Assembly (NCBI GenBank): GCA_965219305.1
Contig: OZ244725.1
Location: 4,154,001 to 4,218,000 of the forward strand
Direction: 5' to 3'
Source of the DNA: DATHTS01 sp965219305
GTDB taxonomy: Bacteria; Acidobacteriota; Blastocatellia; Pyrinomonadales; Pyrinomonadaceae
DNA length: 64,000 nucleotides
The translations under genes and the position numbers were made by a program. Positions 33,094 through 41,165 of the stretch are shown one piece after another; positions within the stretch are counted from its first letter, which is position 1, and the number at the start of each line of letters is the position of its first letter. A model generated the notes under the pieces. That model did not search any database. It was not told the origin of the DNA and saw only the letters and a program-made list of their open reading frames with translations.

Positions 33094-33882
33094 ATGGCAG
33101 CAAATAATATCGTTTCAAACGGGAAAAAACAGGCGAACTATTTTCCATTGTTAATAGTTTTAATTATTTTGGCGTGTGTCGCCGTTGGTTCGGTTTTGGT
33201 GTTTGCGTCGAAAAACTTTTCTGATGTTCAGCGTTGGACTATGATCGGTTTTTTGATCGCGTTTCCGGTATTCGGAATCTTAATTACTCTTTTCGGTTCG
33301 GCATTTTCAGAATGGCTGACGATGCGCGAAATTCGCAAACTTTCGATGACCGAGAGCCGACGCAATAAGGCTTGGGATATTTTGTCGCCGGAATCTCAAA
33401 AACAGAAATTGACGACGGAAGTCAAAAAGCTCGCCGATCTGATGGGAATTCCCGACGAGCAATTAAGCGATCTTTTATCGGCGTATATCGTCGCCGAAGA
33501 TCTGGCGTTGCGCGAGATTCAATTTGAAGAGAAAATCCCGCTGTTGCGCCACGTTTCGATTGGCGGTTGCGATTACGAAGCAATTCTTTACAACGACGAG
33601 AAACTTATCTGTATGGACGTTATGTTTCTCGTCGCGCCGGAAATTAAACAGGAAAAATTGGACGCTATTGTGAAAAAGGTTTGGCAGACAAAAATAATGA
33701 TGTCGAAACTTCGCCCGGAGTTAAAGGTCGAACTTCTGATCGTTCTCGTAACGCAGTTAGACAAAGGAGAAGAAACAAAACTCCGCGATTCGCTCGGCAC
33801 AGATCGTTTTCCGAATACTCCTGTCAGCGTTGATATACGCTTGAAGGATTTTGAGAAATTACAAGAACACTATGCGATTTAA
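33094..33882 (+). CDS. Two-helix membrane protein with soluble C-terminal domain
   Basis: A 262-residue hypothetical protein. Two membrane helices (about residues 17-39 and 49-70) precede a cytoplasmic, charged domain with KQKLTTEVKKLADLMGIPDEQLSDLLSAYIVAEDLALREIQ, a cysteine-containing IGGCDYEAILYN and an alpha/beta region to the end. I do not recognise the family. A palindromic word-repeat spacer separates it from fabI. Confidence 0.75.
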   Translation: MAANNIVSNGKKQANYFPLLIVLIILACVAVGSVLVFASKNFSDVQRWTMIGFLIAFPVFGILITLFGSAFSEWLTMREIRKLSMTESRRNKAWDILSPESQKQKLTTEVKKLADLMGIPDEQLSDLLSAYIVAEDLALREIQFEEKIPLLRHVSIGGCDYEAILYNDEKLICMDVMFLVAPEIKQEKLDAIVKKVWQTKIMMSKLRPELKVELLIVLVTQLDKGEETKLRDSLGTDRFPNTPVSVDIRLKDFEKLQEHYAI

Positions 33883-33966
33883 CAGTTATCAGTTAACGGT
33901 TATCAGCTATCATAATTATTTTTTGATGAGTGCTAACTACTAACTGATGACTGTTATTGATAACTG
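33880..33966. repeat. CAGTTATCAG-word palindrome
   Basis: Left arm TAACAGTTATCAGTTAACGG followed by TTATCAGCTATCA (33880-33912) faces TAACTGATGACTG and TTATTGATAACTG (33940-33966). The words are imperfect inverted copies. Another example of the dispersed word-repeat family, between the two-helix protein gene and fabI. Confidence 0.65.
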
Positions 33967-33972
33967 AAAAAA

Positions 33973-34734
33973 ATGTTAAATGAAAAAATAGGAATGATCT
34001 TCGGCGTGGCGAATCAACGCTCGATTGCTTGGGCTTGCGCCGAATCTTGTATGAACGCGGGCGCACGTCTTGCGTTTACTTATCAAGGCGAAAGGTTGCA
34101 GCGCAACATCGTAAAATTGACGGGCGAAATGGAAGATACGCTCGTCGTGTCGTGCGACGTGACGAATCAGGCGGAGGTTGACGCGGCGTTTGAGGCGGTT
34201 GATAAAAAATACGGGCGGCTCGATTTTTTGATTCATTCGATTGCCTACGCGCCGAAAGAAGCACTCGAAGGCGAATTCGTAACGACGACGCGCGACGCTT
34301 TTTTGACCGCGCTGGAGATTTCGGCGTTTTCCCTGACACAGCTTTCGCTCGCCGCGCAGCCGTTGATGACGGACGGAGGAAGCATCGTAACGATGAGTTA
34401 TTACGGCGCGGAAAAGGTGGTCTCGAATTATAACGTGATGGGCGTGGCAAAATCCGCGCTCGAATCGAGCGTTCGATATTTGGCGGCTGATCTCGGCAAA
34501 AACAATATCCGCGTCAACGCGATAAGCGCGGGACCGATCAATACTTTATCGGCACGCGGCGTAAAAAATATGGGTTCTCTGCTCGGTTACGTCGCCGAAA
34601 AATCGCCGTTGGGTAGAAATGTCGAAGCATCCGAAGTCGGCAACACGGCGTTATTTCTAGTCAGCGATCTTTCGTCCGGCATCACGGGAGAAACGATTTA
34701 CGTTGATTGCGGTTATAATATAATGGGAATTTAA
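33973..34734 (+). CDS. fabI: Enoyl-[acyl-carrier-protein] reductase (NADH)
   Basis: A 253-residue FabI of the SDR fold, the last reductase of fatty-acid elongation. The modified cofactor motif GVANQRSIAWACAESCMNAGARLAFTYQG and the catalytic Tyr-x6-Lys arrangement in YYGAEKVVSNYNVMGVAKSALE are present, as are ISAGPINTLSARG and ITGETIYVDCGYNIMG. It lacks a nearby fab cluster. Confidence 0.96.
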   Translation: MLNEKIGMIFGVANQRSIAWACAESCMNAGARLAFTYQGERLQRNIVKLTGEMEDTLVVSCDVTNQAEVDAAFEAVDKKYGRLDFLIHSIAYAPKEALEGEFVTTTRDAFLTALEISAFSLTQLSLAAQPLMTDGGSIVTMSYYGAEKVVSNYNVMGVAKSALESSVRYLAADLGKNNIRVNAISAGPINTLSARGVKNMGSLLGYVAEKSPLGRNVEASEVGNTALFLVSDLSSGITGETIYVDCGYNIMGI

Positions 34735-34820
34735 GAGTTGACTGAAAGTTGACTGAGTTGACTGAAAGTTGAAAAAGATTTTCGAGTTAAACTTTTAACT
34801 TCGACAACTCGGTCAACTTC
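34735..34820. repeat. GTTGACTGA-word repeat after fabI
   Basis: Four copies of GTTGACTGA-like words (34737-34772) face CGACAACTCGGTCAACTTC (34802-34820). Second locus of the family seen between hhyS and hhyL. Confidence 0.75.
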
Positions 34821-34828
34821 AAAGAAAT

Positions 34829-35617
34829 ATGGCAAAAACAGAAGCAAACAAAAACAAAGTTGTAAAAGGAAAAGTAATTAAAGCCGAGCCGGAAACTATC
34901 GCCGAAGCGAAAGAACTCGAAAAAGAAGATGTTTACTGGCAATTGACAGACGATGAAGTTCTGCTTCGTTCGCCGGAAGGTTCGGACACATTCAAGGCTT
35001 CGGATTCGTGGCGTGTTTTTCGGATCATCGGCGAATTCGTCGGCGGCTTTGATGCGCTGACAACAATTACGCACGGCGTTTCAGTGTTCGGTTCTGCGCG
35101 GACGCAAGAAGATAACGAATATTATGAAGCGGCGCGGGAAACCGGAAGACTTCTCGCCGAAGCCGGTTTTGAAACGATCACGGGCGGCGGTCCGGGCGTG
35201 ATGGAAGCGGCAAATCGCGGCGCACACGAAGCGGGCGGCGTTTCTATCGGTCTGAATATCGAACTCCCGATGGAACAAGACCCGAATCCGTATCAGACGA
35301 AATCTTTGACTTACAAATACTTTTTCGTCCGCAAAACTTTATTTATCAAATACAGCAACGCATACATTATTTTTCCCGGCGGTTTCGGCACGATGGACGA
35401 ACTTTTTGAAGCCTTAACCTTAATTCAAACGCGAAAGATAAGAAATTTCCCGATCGTAATGTTCGGGTCGCAATATTGGCGCGGAATGCTTTCGTGGCTG
35501 ACTTCGACGATGCTTAACGAGAAAAATATCAATCCTGAAGATTTGAACTTGATGCATCTGACAGATTCGCCCAAAGATGCGGTTGATTTTATTATAAAAA
35601 TTTGCGGAAAGAAATAA
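34829..35617 (+). CDS. LOG/TIGR00730-family Rossmann-fold protein
   Basis: A 262-residue protein. The lysine-decarboxylase-like (LOG) domain has GGGPGVMEAANRGAHEAGG and PGGFGTMDELFEALTLIQT, the two signatures of cytokinin-riboside-phosphate phosphoribohydrolases and related nucleotide-binding proteins. A lysine/glutamate-rich N-terminal extension of about 60 residues is unusual for the family. In bacteria the true substrate is often a nucleoside monophosphate; not certain here. Confidence 0.9.
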   Translation: MAKTEANKNKVVKGKVIKAEPETIAEAKELEKEDVYWQLTDDEVLLRSPEGSDTFKASDSWRVFRIIGEFVGGFDALTTITHGVSVFGSARTQEDNEYYEAARETGRLLAEAGFETITGGGPGVMEAANRGAHEAGGVSIGLNIELPMEQDPNPYQTKSLTYKYFFVRKTLFIKYSNAYIIFPGGFGTMDELFEALTLIQTRKIRNFPIVMFGSQYWRGMLSWLTSTMLNEKNINPEDLNLMHLTDSPKDAVDFIIKICGKK

Positions 35618-35650
35618 GAGAAGCTATCGTTTACTTATTTTAAAATTTGA

Positions 35651-35959
35651 TTAACCAATTACTGAATTTAACCATTCGAGATAATCGCCGGAAACATTTT
35701 CCGCTTTTACGGCGACGATTTCCGGCACATCGTAACTGTGATTCTTTTTGATTAAATTTTCCAGTTTATCGTAATTTTCGGCAACAGTTTTTATTAAAAG
35801 CAAATGTTCGGAATCGTCTTGAATTTCGTCTTTCCAAATATAAAACGATTTCATCTGCGGCAAAACTTGAACACACGCCGCAAGTTTTGCTTCGACGATC
35901 TTCCGCGCCAGATTTTCGGCTTCTATATCACTCGGCGTTGTTGTAAAAACAATTAACAT
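35651..35959 (-). CDS. cutA: Divalent-cation tolerance protein CutA
   Basis: A 102-residue CutA1 trimeric protein, beginning MLIVFTTTPSDIEAENLARK, with KLAACVQVLPQMKSFYIWKDEIQDDSEHLLLIKT and SYDVPEIVAV, all diagnostic. Its ATG stands 3 bp beyond a strong hairpin that terminates the M48 gene, and no Shine-Dalgarno precedes it; a TTG at 35989 inside the hairpin is an alternative start. The physiological role of CutA1 is unsettled. Confidence 0.92.
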   Translation of the reverse strand: MLIVFTTTPSDIEAENLARKIVEAKLAACVQVLPQMKSFYIWKDEIQDDSEHLLLIKTVAENYDKLENLIKKNHSYDVPEIVAVKAENVSGDYLEWLNSVIG

Positions 35960-35961
35960 AA

Positions 35962-35999
35962 AAAATGAGGTTTGAAAACAAAATTTCAAACCTCATTTT
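35962..35999 (-). terminator. Terminator of the M48 gene
   Basis: A 16-bp perfect stem (AAAATGAGGTTTGAAA at 35962-35977, complement 35984-35999) with a 6-base loop starts 3 bp past the M48 stop and is followed by T residues on the minus strand. It directly abuts the cutA start codon. Confidence 0.8.
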
Positions 36000-36002
36000 A
36001 AT

Positions 36003-36977
36003 CTACGCTTCGTTTTTCATCAATTCGTTATATTGCCCGCTGTCAACCCATTGCAGAATTTCCGAAACGCGCCAGATCGGAAATGGATGAGTCAAGCCTG
36101 CGTTCAGTAAATCAGCCCAAAAACGGTCTAATTTCCGCTCGTCGTAATTTTTATGAAACTCTCTGGCTTGCTCTAAAAACAGATCATAATCAATTTTCGA
36201 TGCCATTGTTCCGCCCGCGAGTTTCATCATCGTTCTGCCGATAACGTGCGGGTCTTGCGTGACGAGAAGCGCGGCGCGGTCGCAGGAAAGTTCGGCTTTT
36301 CTCGACCAACCGAGAAGCGCGCTGCTGATTCCGCTGGAAATTATAAATTTGAGAATTTCCGCACCAGGAATCAATCTCGCAACAGAAGCGTTTGCCAATG
36401 CTTCGATCAAACGCGCCGCCGTTAAATAAAGAACGTGTTCCGCGTGCATATGTCCGACTTCGTGCGCGATGACGGCGAGCGTTTCCTCATCATTTAATCT
36501 TTCAAGAAGTCCCGTATGCAGAACGATTACGGCTTTGTCAACTCCGCCCGTAAAAGCGTTGACAATCGGATTTTGCTGAACGAACATATCGGGCATTCCT
36601 ACGCCGAGCGTCGAACAAGCGATCTGTAATTTTGCGTGAAGATCGGGAAATTGTTTCGGCGTAACTTTAACAGCCGATGCCATAAACATTACGCGAATCG
36701 CCGATTCGCCCGTCCACGTCAGAAGTTTTTTAAGTGCCGTATCAATTCCGGGAATCGCGCGAAGTGCCGCCAACGCTTTGCTGTCCGCCGGATGAACGTA
36801 ATCGTGTTTGTTCAAATTCGCAAACTTTTTATGAGGAGCGTCAGAAAGCGGCAGTTTGCATTTGCCGCAATTTGCTTCGTTATTTACATAATCATCCTGG
36901 ACATTATTTTTCTGCCCGCAATATCTGCACCGTATGTAATTTTTTGCCGCCTGCGCGGATGAACCGTTATTTGCCAT
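36003..36977 (-). CDS. M48-family zinc metallopeptidase with zinc-ribbon head
   Basis: A 324-residue protein. The N-terminal ribbon has CRYCGQ (Cys17, Cys20) and CGKC (Cys37, Cys40). The peptidase domain carries HEVGH at residues 172-176 and the downstream Glu ligand in RKAELSCDRAALL, with AVIVLHTGLL beforehand. Hydrophobic helices near residues 95-103 and 205-220 suggest membrane association, as in HtpX/YggG relatives. Probably a quality-control or stress protease. Confidence 0.9.
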   Translation of the reverse strand: MANNGSSAQAAKNYIRCRYCGQKNNVQDDYVNNEANCGKCKLPLSDAPHKKFANLNKHDYVHPADSKALAALRAIPGIDTALKKLLTWTGESAIRVMFMASAVKVTPKQFPDLHAKLQIACSTLGVGMPDMFVQQNPIVNAFTGGVDKAVIVLHTGLLERLNDEETLAVIAHEVGHMHAEHVLYLTAARLIEALANASVARLIPGAEILKFIISSGISSALLGWSRKAELSCDRAALLVTQDPHVIGRTMMKLAGGTMASKIDYDLFLEQAREFHKNYDERKLDRFWADLLNAGLTHPFPIWRVSEILQWVDSGQYNELMKNEA

Positions 36978-37180
36978 AATTAAAAGTTTAATTTATTCGG
37001 GAAGTTTTTCATAGTGTCGAGTTATTTGACGTTGAAATGGGCGAATAAGTTTCACACGGTTTATCGGTTAAAAGAAATTTATATAAACATAATTTTTGCC
37101 GCTTAAGAAAAATGATTGCTTTGGCGAAAAAATAACTATAAAATAGCTTGGCAGACATTTTTAACACGAGGTTTTCCATT

Positions 37181-38273
37181 GTGAAAAGATTTTTATATTC
37201 CAAAGTAGCTTTAATTACGGATTTGACTGCCGAAGCTAAAGTCTTAATTGAGAGCTATAAAAACAGTAAAAGTATAAATGGCAATATATTTGCCCGAGTC
37301 AGACAATTGGGTATTGATTTGGCAAATAATATTTATCGTCCCGATTTTATTCAAGAAGTTTTCAATCAACTTGCTGTTGAAAGTTCATTTTTTGTGATAA
37401 CGGCGGCTTACGGATTTGCCGATGCTTTAACACTTGATCAAATAGGAAAATTGCTTCAGGATAGGCAAGGTTCTCTTTTATTGGACAACATACAAATTTT
37501 TCTCAATCCTGCCAACAATACCAAAGCCAGCGGAATTGATGTTAATCAACTCAAACAAGTCTATTTAAAAATTGAAAGTGTTCGCGTTCCGGTTATCATT
37601 AATGATCCGAGACCATATATGGGTGATATGGTTGGCAAAGATGAAGATTTGGGGATTGATCCAAATATCTCTTGCCACAGGAAGAATACCTTATACATTC
37701 CGATTCGGCGGCGCACACGATGGCGAACATTGGCTTACTAAAAATGCCGGAGCAGAAGTTAGAGCAACGGCGGGAATAAAGGGAACTTTACTAACACATT
37801 ATAATACGAGCGCAACTGAAAAAGGTGTTTTTATTTTACTGGATAATACAAAAATAGTTCTTGTTATCAAAGATTTAATCACTTTGGGACCAAAAATGAT
37901 AAAAGAAAATTTTTCAAATAAAGAAAACAAGTCTTCATCAAAAATTATTGACAAAAACGGGAATCCAATTAGTAAAACTAAATTGGTAAACGGGGATTTA
38001 ATTGGAACAACAATGCCTTGGACAAATGAAAAAGGCGCAGTTAGAAATCAATTTTACTCTGCTTATGCCGGTTATGATCCGGGAACATTTCATTTTGCTT
38101 TCGTTAAATATGAATTTATTCAAAGGTTTCGCTCGGAAACTACCGGAGTAGGCGGCATTGCCTATGATGAAACGTGGGAGCAGATGGAAAAAGCAGAACA
38201 AGCCAAAACAGCACCTTTAAGTTGGTTTGTTATTCCGTGTAGTCCTGAAAGTCCGGTTAAATGTTTCAAATAA
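37181..38273 (+). pseudogene. Hypothetical protein gene interrupted by one frameshift
   Basis: Frame A starts at GTG 37181 (GAGG 10 bp upstream) and reads VKRFLYSKVALITDLTAE... to EDLGIDPNI, then loses register near 37664-37673. Frame B continues LATGRIPYTFRFGGAHDGEH and WLTKNAGAEVRATAGIKGTL to a stop at 38273. Skipping one base joins them into a protein of about 363 residues. The segment around GEHW...GAEVRATAGIKGTL vaguely recalls lysostaphin-type (M23) folds but the metal ligands are not convincing. Family unknown. The break could be real or an error in the read. Confidence 0.6.
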
Positions 38274-38299
38274 GCACCAAAATTACAAAATAATTCGTT

Positions 38300-39091
38300 A
38301 TGAAAAAACTATCCGGCATAATTTTAATAACTTTCATTTTTAGTATTGGAATATCGGCACAATCAAAAGCAAAATTGATCGGTAAAGTTTCGCAATTTAC
38401 AGAAGATATTGAAGTAACATTTCACGCCATTGAAGCAACAACCAACGATTTTGCCAAAGACCCGAACGCGCTCTTTGCGATGAGAGTGTGTTCATCAAAG
38501 CCTCTGCCTGTTGCTTTCGGAAATGCTCATTATTCGGGATGGGTGGTGAGAAAATTAAATCTGGAATTTGATTTTCTAAGAATTTCTCAACCCGGTAAAT
38601 TTTCAAAACCGAGCATCTTTATCTTGAGAAATGACACGGGTTGTCAGCCGAAGGTCGAATCAACCGTTGAATTTTGGTTTGTTCCGTCAGATGCCGATTT
38701 TCCGCCGTTTGTCGAGATTAAGAATTACGACGACATCAATGTTGACGGATTGATTTATGATTTTAGTAAGGTTGACGATAAGATACTCAGTCTTTCATCT
38801 TATCCGTCGCCGGAAGAATTTACCTCTTTGACTCCCGAACTTTACGAAGAAGCTATCGGCAAGATTCTCCTTAAAGTTAAAAATGACAAAACTGCTTTCG
38901 TTATTATTGAAACCAGAAAATCAAATCGTAAAAATAAAGTTTCAGAAACCGAAAAAAAAGCCCGCGACTTAAAATCGTTTTTGAATGGAATAGGAGTTGG
39001 AAATAACCGAATATTCCTTGAAAATAAAGGTTTTGAAAACCCGGAAGAAGATTTATATCCTAATGTATCAATAGTTTATCAGAAATTATAA
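38300..39091 (+). CDS. Secreted protein with OmpA-like C-terminal segment
   Basis: A 263-residue protein with a signal peptide (residues 1-20, ending GISAQ). The middle (about 25-160) is beta-rich with Cys in VCSSKPLP and DTGCQP. The last about 75 residues (AFVIIETRKSNRKNKVSETEKKARDLKSFLNGIGVGNNRIFLENKG) have the arrangement of OmpA/MotB peptidoglycan-binding domains. Probably periplasmic. It follows the frameshifted gene by 26 bp and may be co-transcribed. Confidence 0.65.
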   Translation: MKKLSGIILITFIFSIGISAQSKAKLIGKVSQFTEDIEVTFHAIEATTNDFAKDPNALFAMRVCSSKPLPVAFGNAHYSGWVVRKLNLEFDFLRISQPGKFSKPSIFILRNDTGCQPKVESTVEFWFVPSDADFPPFVEIKNYDDINVDGLIYDFSKVDDKILSLSSYPSPEEFTSLTPELYEEAIGKILLKVKNDKTAFVIIETRKSNRKNKVSETEKKARDLKSFLNGIGVGNNRIFLENKGFENPEEDLYPNVSIVYQKL

Positions 39092-39100
39092 AATTCTGAA

Positions 39101-40339
39101 TCAAGCCGCCTCTTCCAACGGCATAATCACATCGAAAACCGGAGCTTTTTTCTCGACCATATCTTTTGTGATTACCAATTCCTTAATTTTCTTTGAGGTC
39201 GGAATTTCATACATCGGTTCAAGTAGGATTTCTTCCATAATCATCATTAAACCGCGTGCGCCGACTTTTCTTTTGTGCGCTTCTTTAGCAATTGCTTTGA
39301 TCGCGTCGTCGGTGAATTTCAACTTTACATTGTCGAATTCAAATTTGCGCTGGTATTGTTTGGTCAGAGCATTTTTCGGTTCGGTCAGAATTTTGACAAG
39401 CGCGGCTTCGTCGAGTTCGTGCAGATTTCCGATAACCGGAAGACGACCGACGAATTCGGGAATCAAACCGTAGTGAATCAAATCTTCCGGTTCGATGTTG
39501 TCAAATGCTTCGACTTGACGCTGTTGAGAAGATTTTACTTCAGCATTAAAGCCGTAAGATTTGTTGCGATGGCGTTTTTCGATGACTTTTTCAAGACCGA
39601 TAAACGCGCCTCCGCAAATAAATAAAATGTTCGTTGTGTCAACGGGTTTAAAATCCTGCTGCGGATGTTTTCTGCCGCCGCCTTGCTGCGGAATATTGGC
39701 AATCGTTCCTTCTAAAATTTTCAAAAGTGCCTGCTGAACGCCTTCGCCCGAAACGTCGCGCGTGATCGAAGGATTGTCATCTTTGCGGCAAATCTTATCA
39801 ATTTCGTCAACGTAAATAATTCCCGTCTGCGCTTTTTCGATGTCGTCGCCCGCCGCTTGAACCAATCTTAAAATAATATTTTCGACATCTTCGCCGACAT
39901 AACCCGCTTCGGTCAAAGTCGTCGCGTCAACGATACAAAACGGAACTTTCAAAATTCTCGCAAGCGTCTGCGCGAGAAGAGTTTTTCCCGTTCCGGTCGG
40001 ACCGATCAGCATTATATTCGATTTTTGCAGCTCGACATCAGAATGACGTTTCGCCATTTCGATTCTTTTGTAATGCTGATAAACCGCCACCGAAAGACGC
40101 TTTTTCGACTCGTCCTGACCGATCACGTATTGATCTAAAAACTCTTTGATTTCCAAAGGTTTCGGAATCGTATTACGAATCGTCGTGCCTTCCGCTTTGT
40201 CATCATCGTTGATGATTTCCAGACAAATATCTATGCATTCGTTACAAATGTAAACGCTCGGACCGGCAATTAATTTCTTAACTTCGTTCTGCGATTTCCC
40301 GCAAAATGAACAATGAAGCAATCTTTCGTATTGAGACAT
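39101..40339 (-). CDS. clpX: ATP-dependent Clp protease ATP-binding subunit ClpX
   Basis: A 412-residue AAA+ unfoldase. The N-terminal zinc-binding domain has CSFCGKS (Cys10, Cys13) and CNECIDIC (Cys32, Cys35). Walker A is GPTGTGKT, Walker B IIYVDEIDKI, and the pore and sensor regions follow, with the RRRP-like IPEFVGRLPVIG. I start at the ATG 40337-40339 because MSQYERLLHCSFCGKSQ is the canonical opening; upstream in-frame sequence is repeat-derived. It follows clpP. Confidence 0.97.
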   Translation of the reverse strand: MSQYERLLHCSFCGKSQNEVKKLIAGPSVYICNECIDICLEIINDDDKAEGTTIRNTIPKPLEIKEFLDQYVIGQDESKKRLSVAVYQHYKRIEMAKRHSDVELQKSNIMLIGPTGTGKTLLAQTLARILKVPFCIVDATTLTEAGYVGEDVENIILRLVQAAGDDIEKAQTGIIYVDEIDKICRKDDNPSITRDVSGEGVQQALLKILEGTIANIPQQGGGRKHPQQDFKPVDTTNILFICGGAFIGLEKVIEKRHRNKSYGFNAEVKSSQQRQVEAFDNIEPEDLIHYGLIPEFVGRLPVIGNLHELDEAALVKILTEPKNALTKQYQRKFEFDNVKLKFTDDAIKAIAKEAHKRKVGARGLMMIMEEILLEPMYEIPTSKKIKELVITKDMVEKKAPVFDVIMPLEEAA

Positions 40340-40442
40340 AAGTGGATTTTGGATTTCGGATTTTGGATTTCGGATTTTCGTGGAAATTTGGATTGATCGA
40401 GTAAACTCGACCAATCCAAAATCTAAAATCTAAAATCTAAAA
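40340..40442. repeat. AAATCTAAAATCC-word palindrome between clpP and clpX
   Basis: Copies of GGATTTTGGATTTC (40342-40377) face CCAATCCAAAATCTAAAATC with further AAAATCT copies (40412-40442), around an inner palindrome GATTGATCGAGT / ACTCGACCAATC. It fills the entire clpP-clpX spacer. Confidence 0.82.
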
Positions 40443-41027
40443 TTACTCTCGGTGTTCTATAACTTCGTCAATCAAACCGTATTCTTTCGCTTGGATCGGC
40501 GACATAATGCGGTCGCGTTCGACATCTAATTCAACTTGTTCGAAATCTTGTCCCGAGTGATGCGAAATAATTCTCGAAGTCATCTCGCGCATCCGCAAAA
40601 TTTCCTGCGCCATAATTCTAACGTCCGTTTCCTGACCGCTCGCGCCGCCGGAAGGCTGGTGAATCAGAATTCTCGAATGCGGCAGAGCAAAACGCTTGCC
40701 GGGAGTTCCGGCGGCGAGCAGAAGTGCCGCCATCGAAGCGCATTGTCCGACGCAGATCGTCGTTACGTCGTTGCGGATAAACTGCATCGTGTCGTAAATT
40801 CCCATTCCCGCCGTGATCGAACCGCCCGGAGAATTGATGTAAATATTGATGTCGCGCTCCGGGTCTTCGGCTTCGAGAAACAGAAGTTGGGCGACGAGCA
40901 GATTGGCAATTTGATCGTCAATCGGCGTGCCGATAAAAATAATGCTTTCTTTTAATAATCTGGAAAAAATGTCAAACGCGCGTTCGCCCCGCGAAGTTTG
41001 TTCGACAACCATTGGTACTAATGCCAT
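40443..41027 (-). CDS. clpP: ATP-dependent Clp protease proteolytic subunit
   Basis: A 194-residue serine protease of the usual length. Catalytic Ser98 is in GQCASMAALLLAAG (with Cys in place of the commoner Ala before it), His123 in SRILIHQPSGG, and the Asp in LDVERDRIMSP. It forms the tetradecamer that works with ClpX. It lies between tig and clpX, the classic order. Confidence 0.97.
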   Translation of the reverse strand: MALVPMVVEQTSRGERAFDIFSRLLKESIIFIGTPIDDQIANLLVAQLLFLEAEDPERDINIYINSPGGSITAGMGIYDTMQFIRNDVTTICVGQCASMAALLLAAGTPGKRFALPHSRILIHQPSGGASGQETDVRIMAQEILRMREMTSRIISHHSGQDFEQVELDVERDRIMSPIQAKEYGLIDEVIEHRE

Positions 41028-41165
41028 AATTCCTCTTTCGTTTATTTATTAACTTATTGGTTTAACCGGGCGCGGATAAATTGTTGAAGTTTAACGGTTA
41101 ATTCCGTCATTTAAGATTCTACAATTTATCCGCCGAAATGCAAATCGTCTTCCGATTTTACAAAA

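Noticed and set aside
37181..38273. Programmed frameshifting in the 37181 gene
   Set aside because: No slippery heptamer, internal Shine-Dalgarno or downstream structure at the break; mutation or error is simpler.
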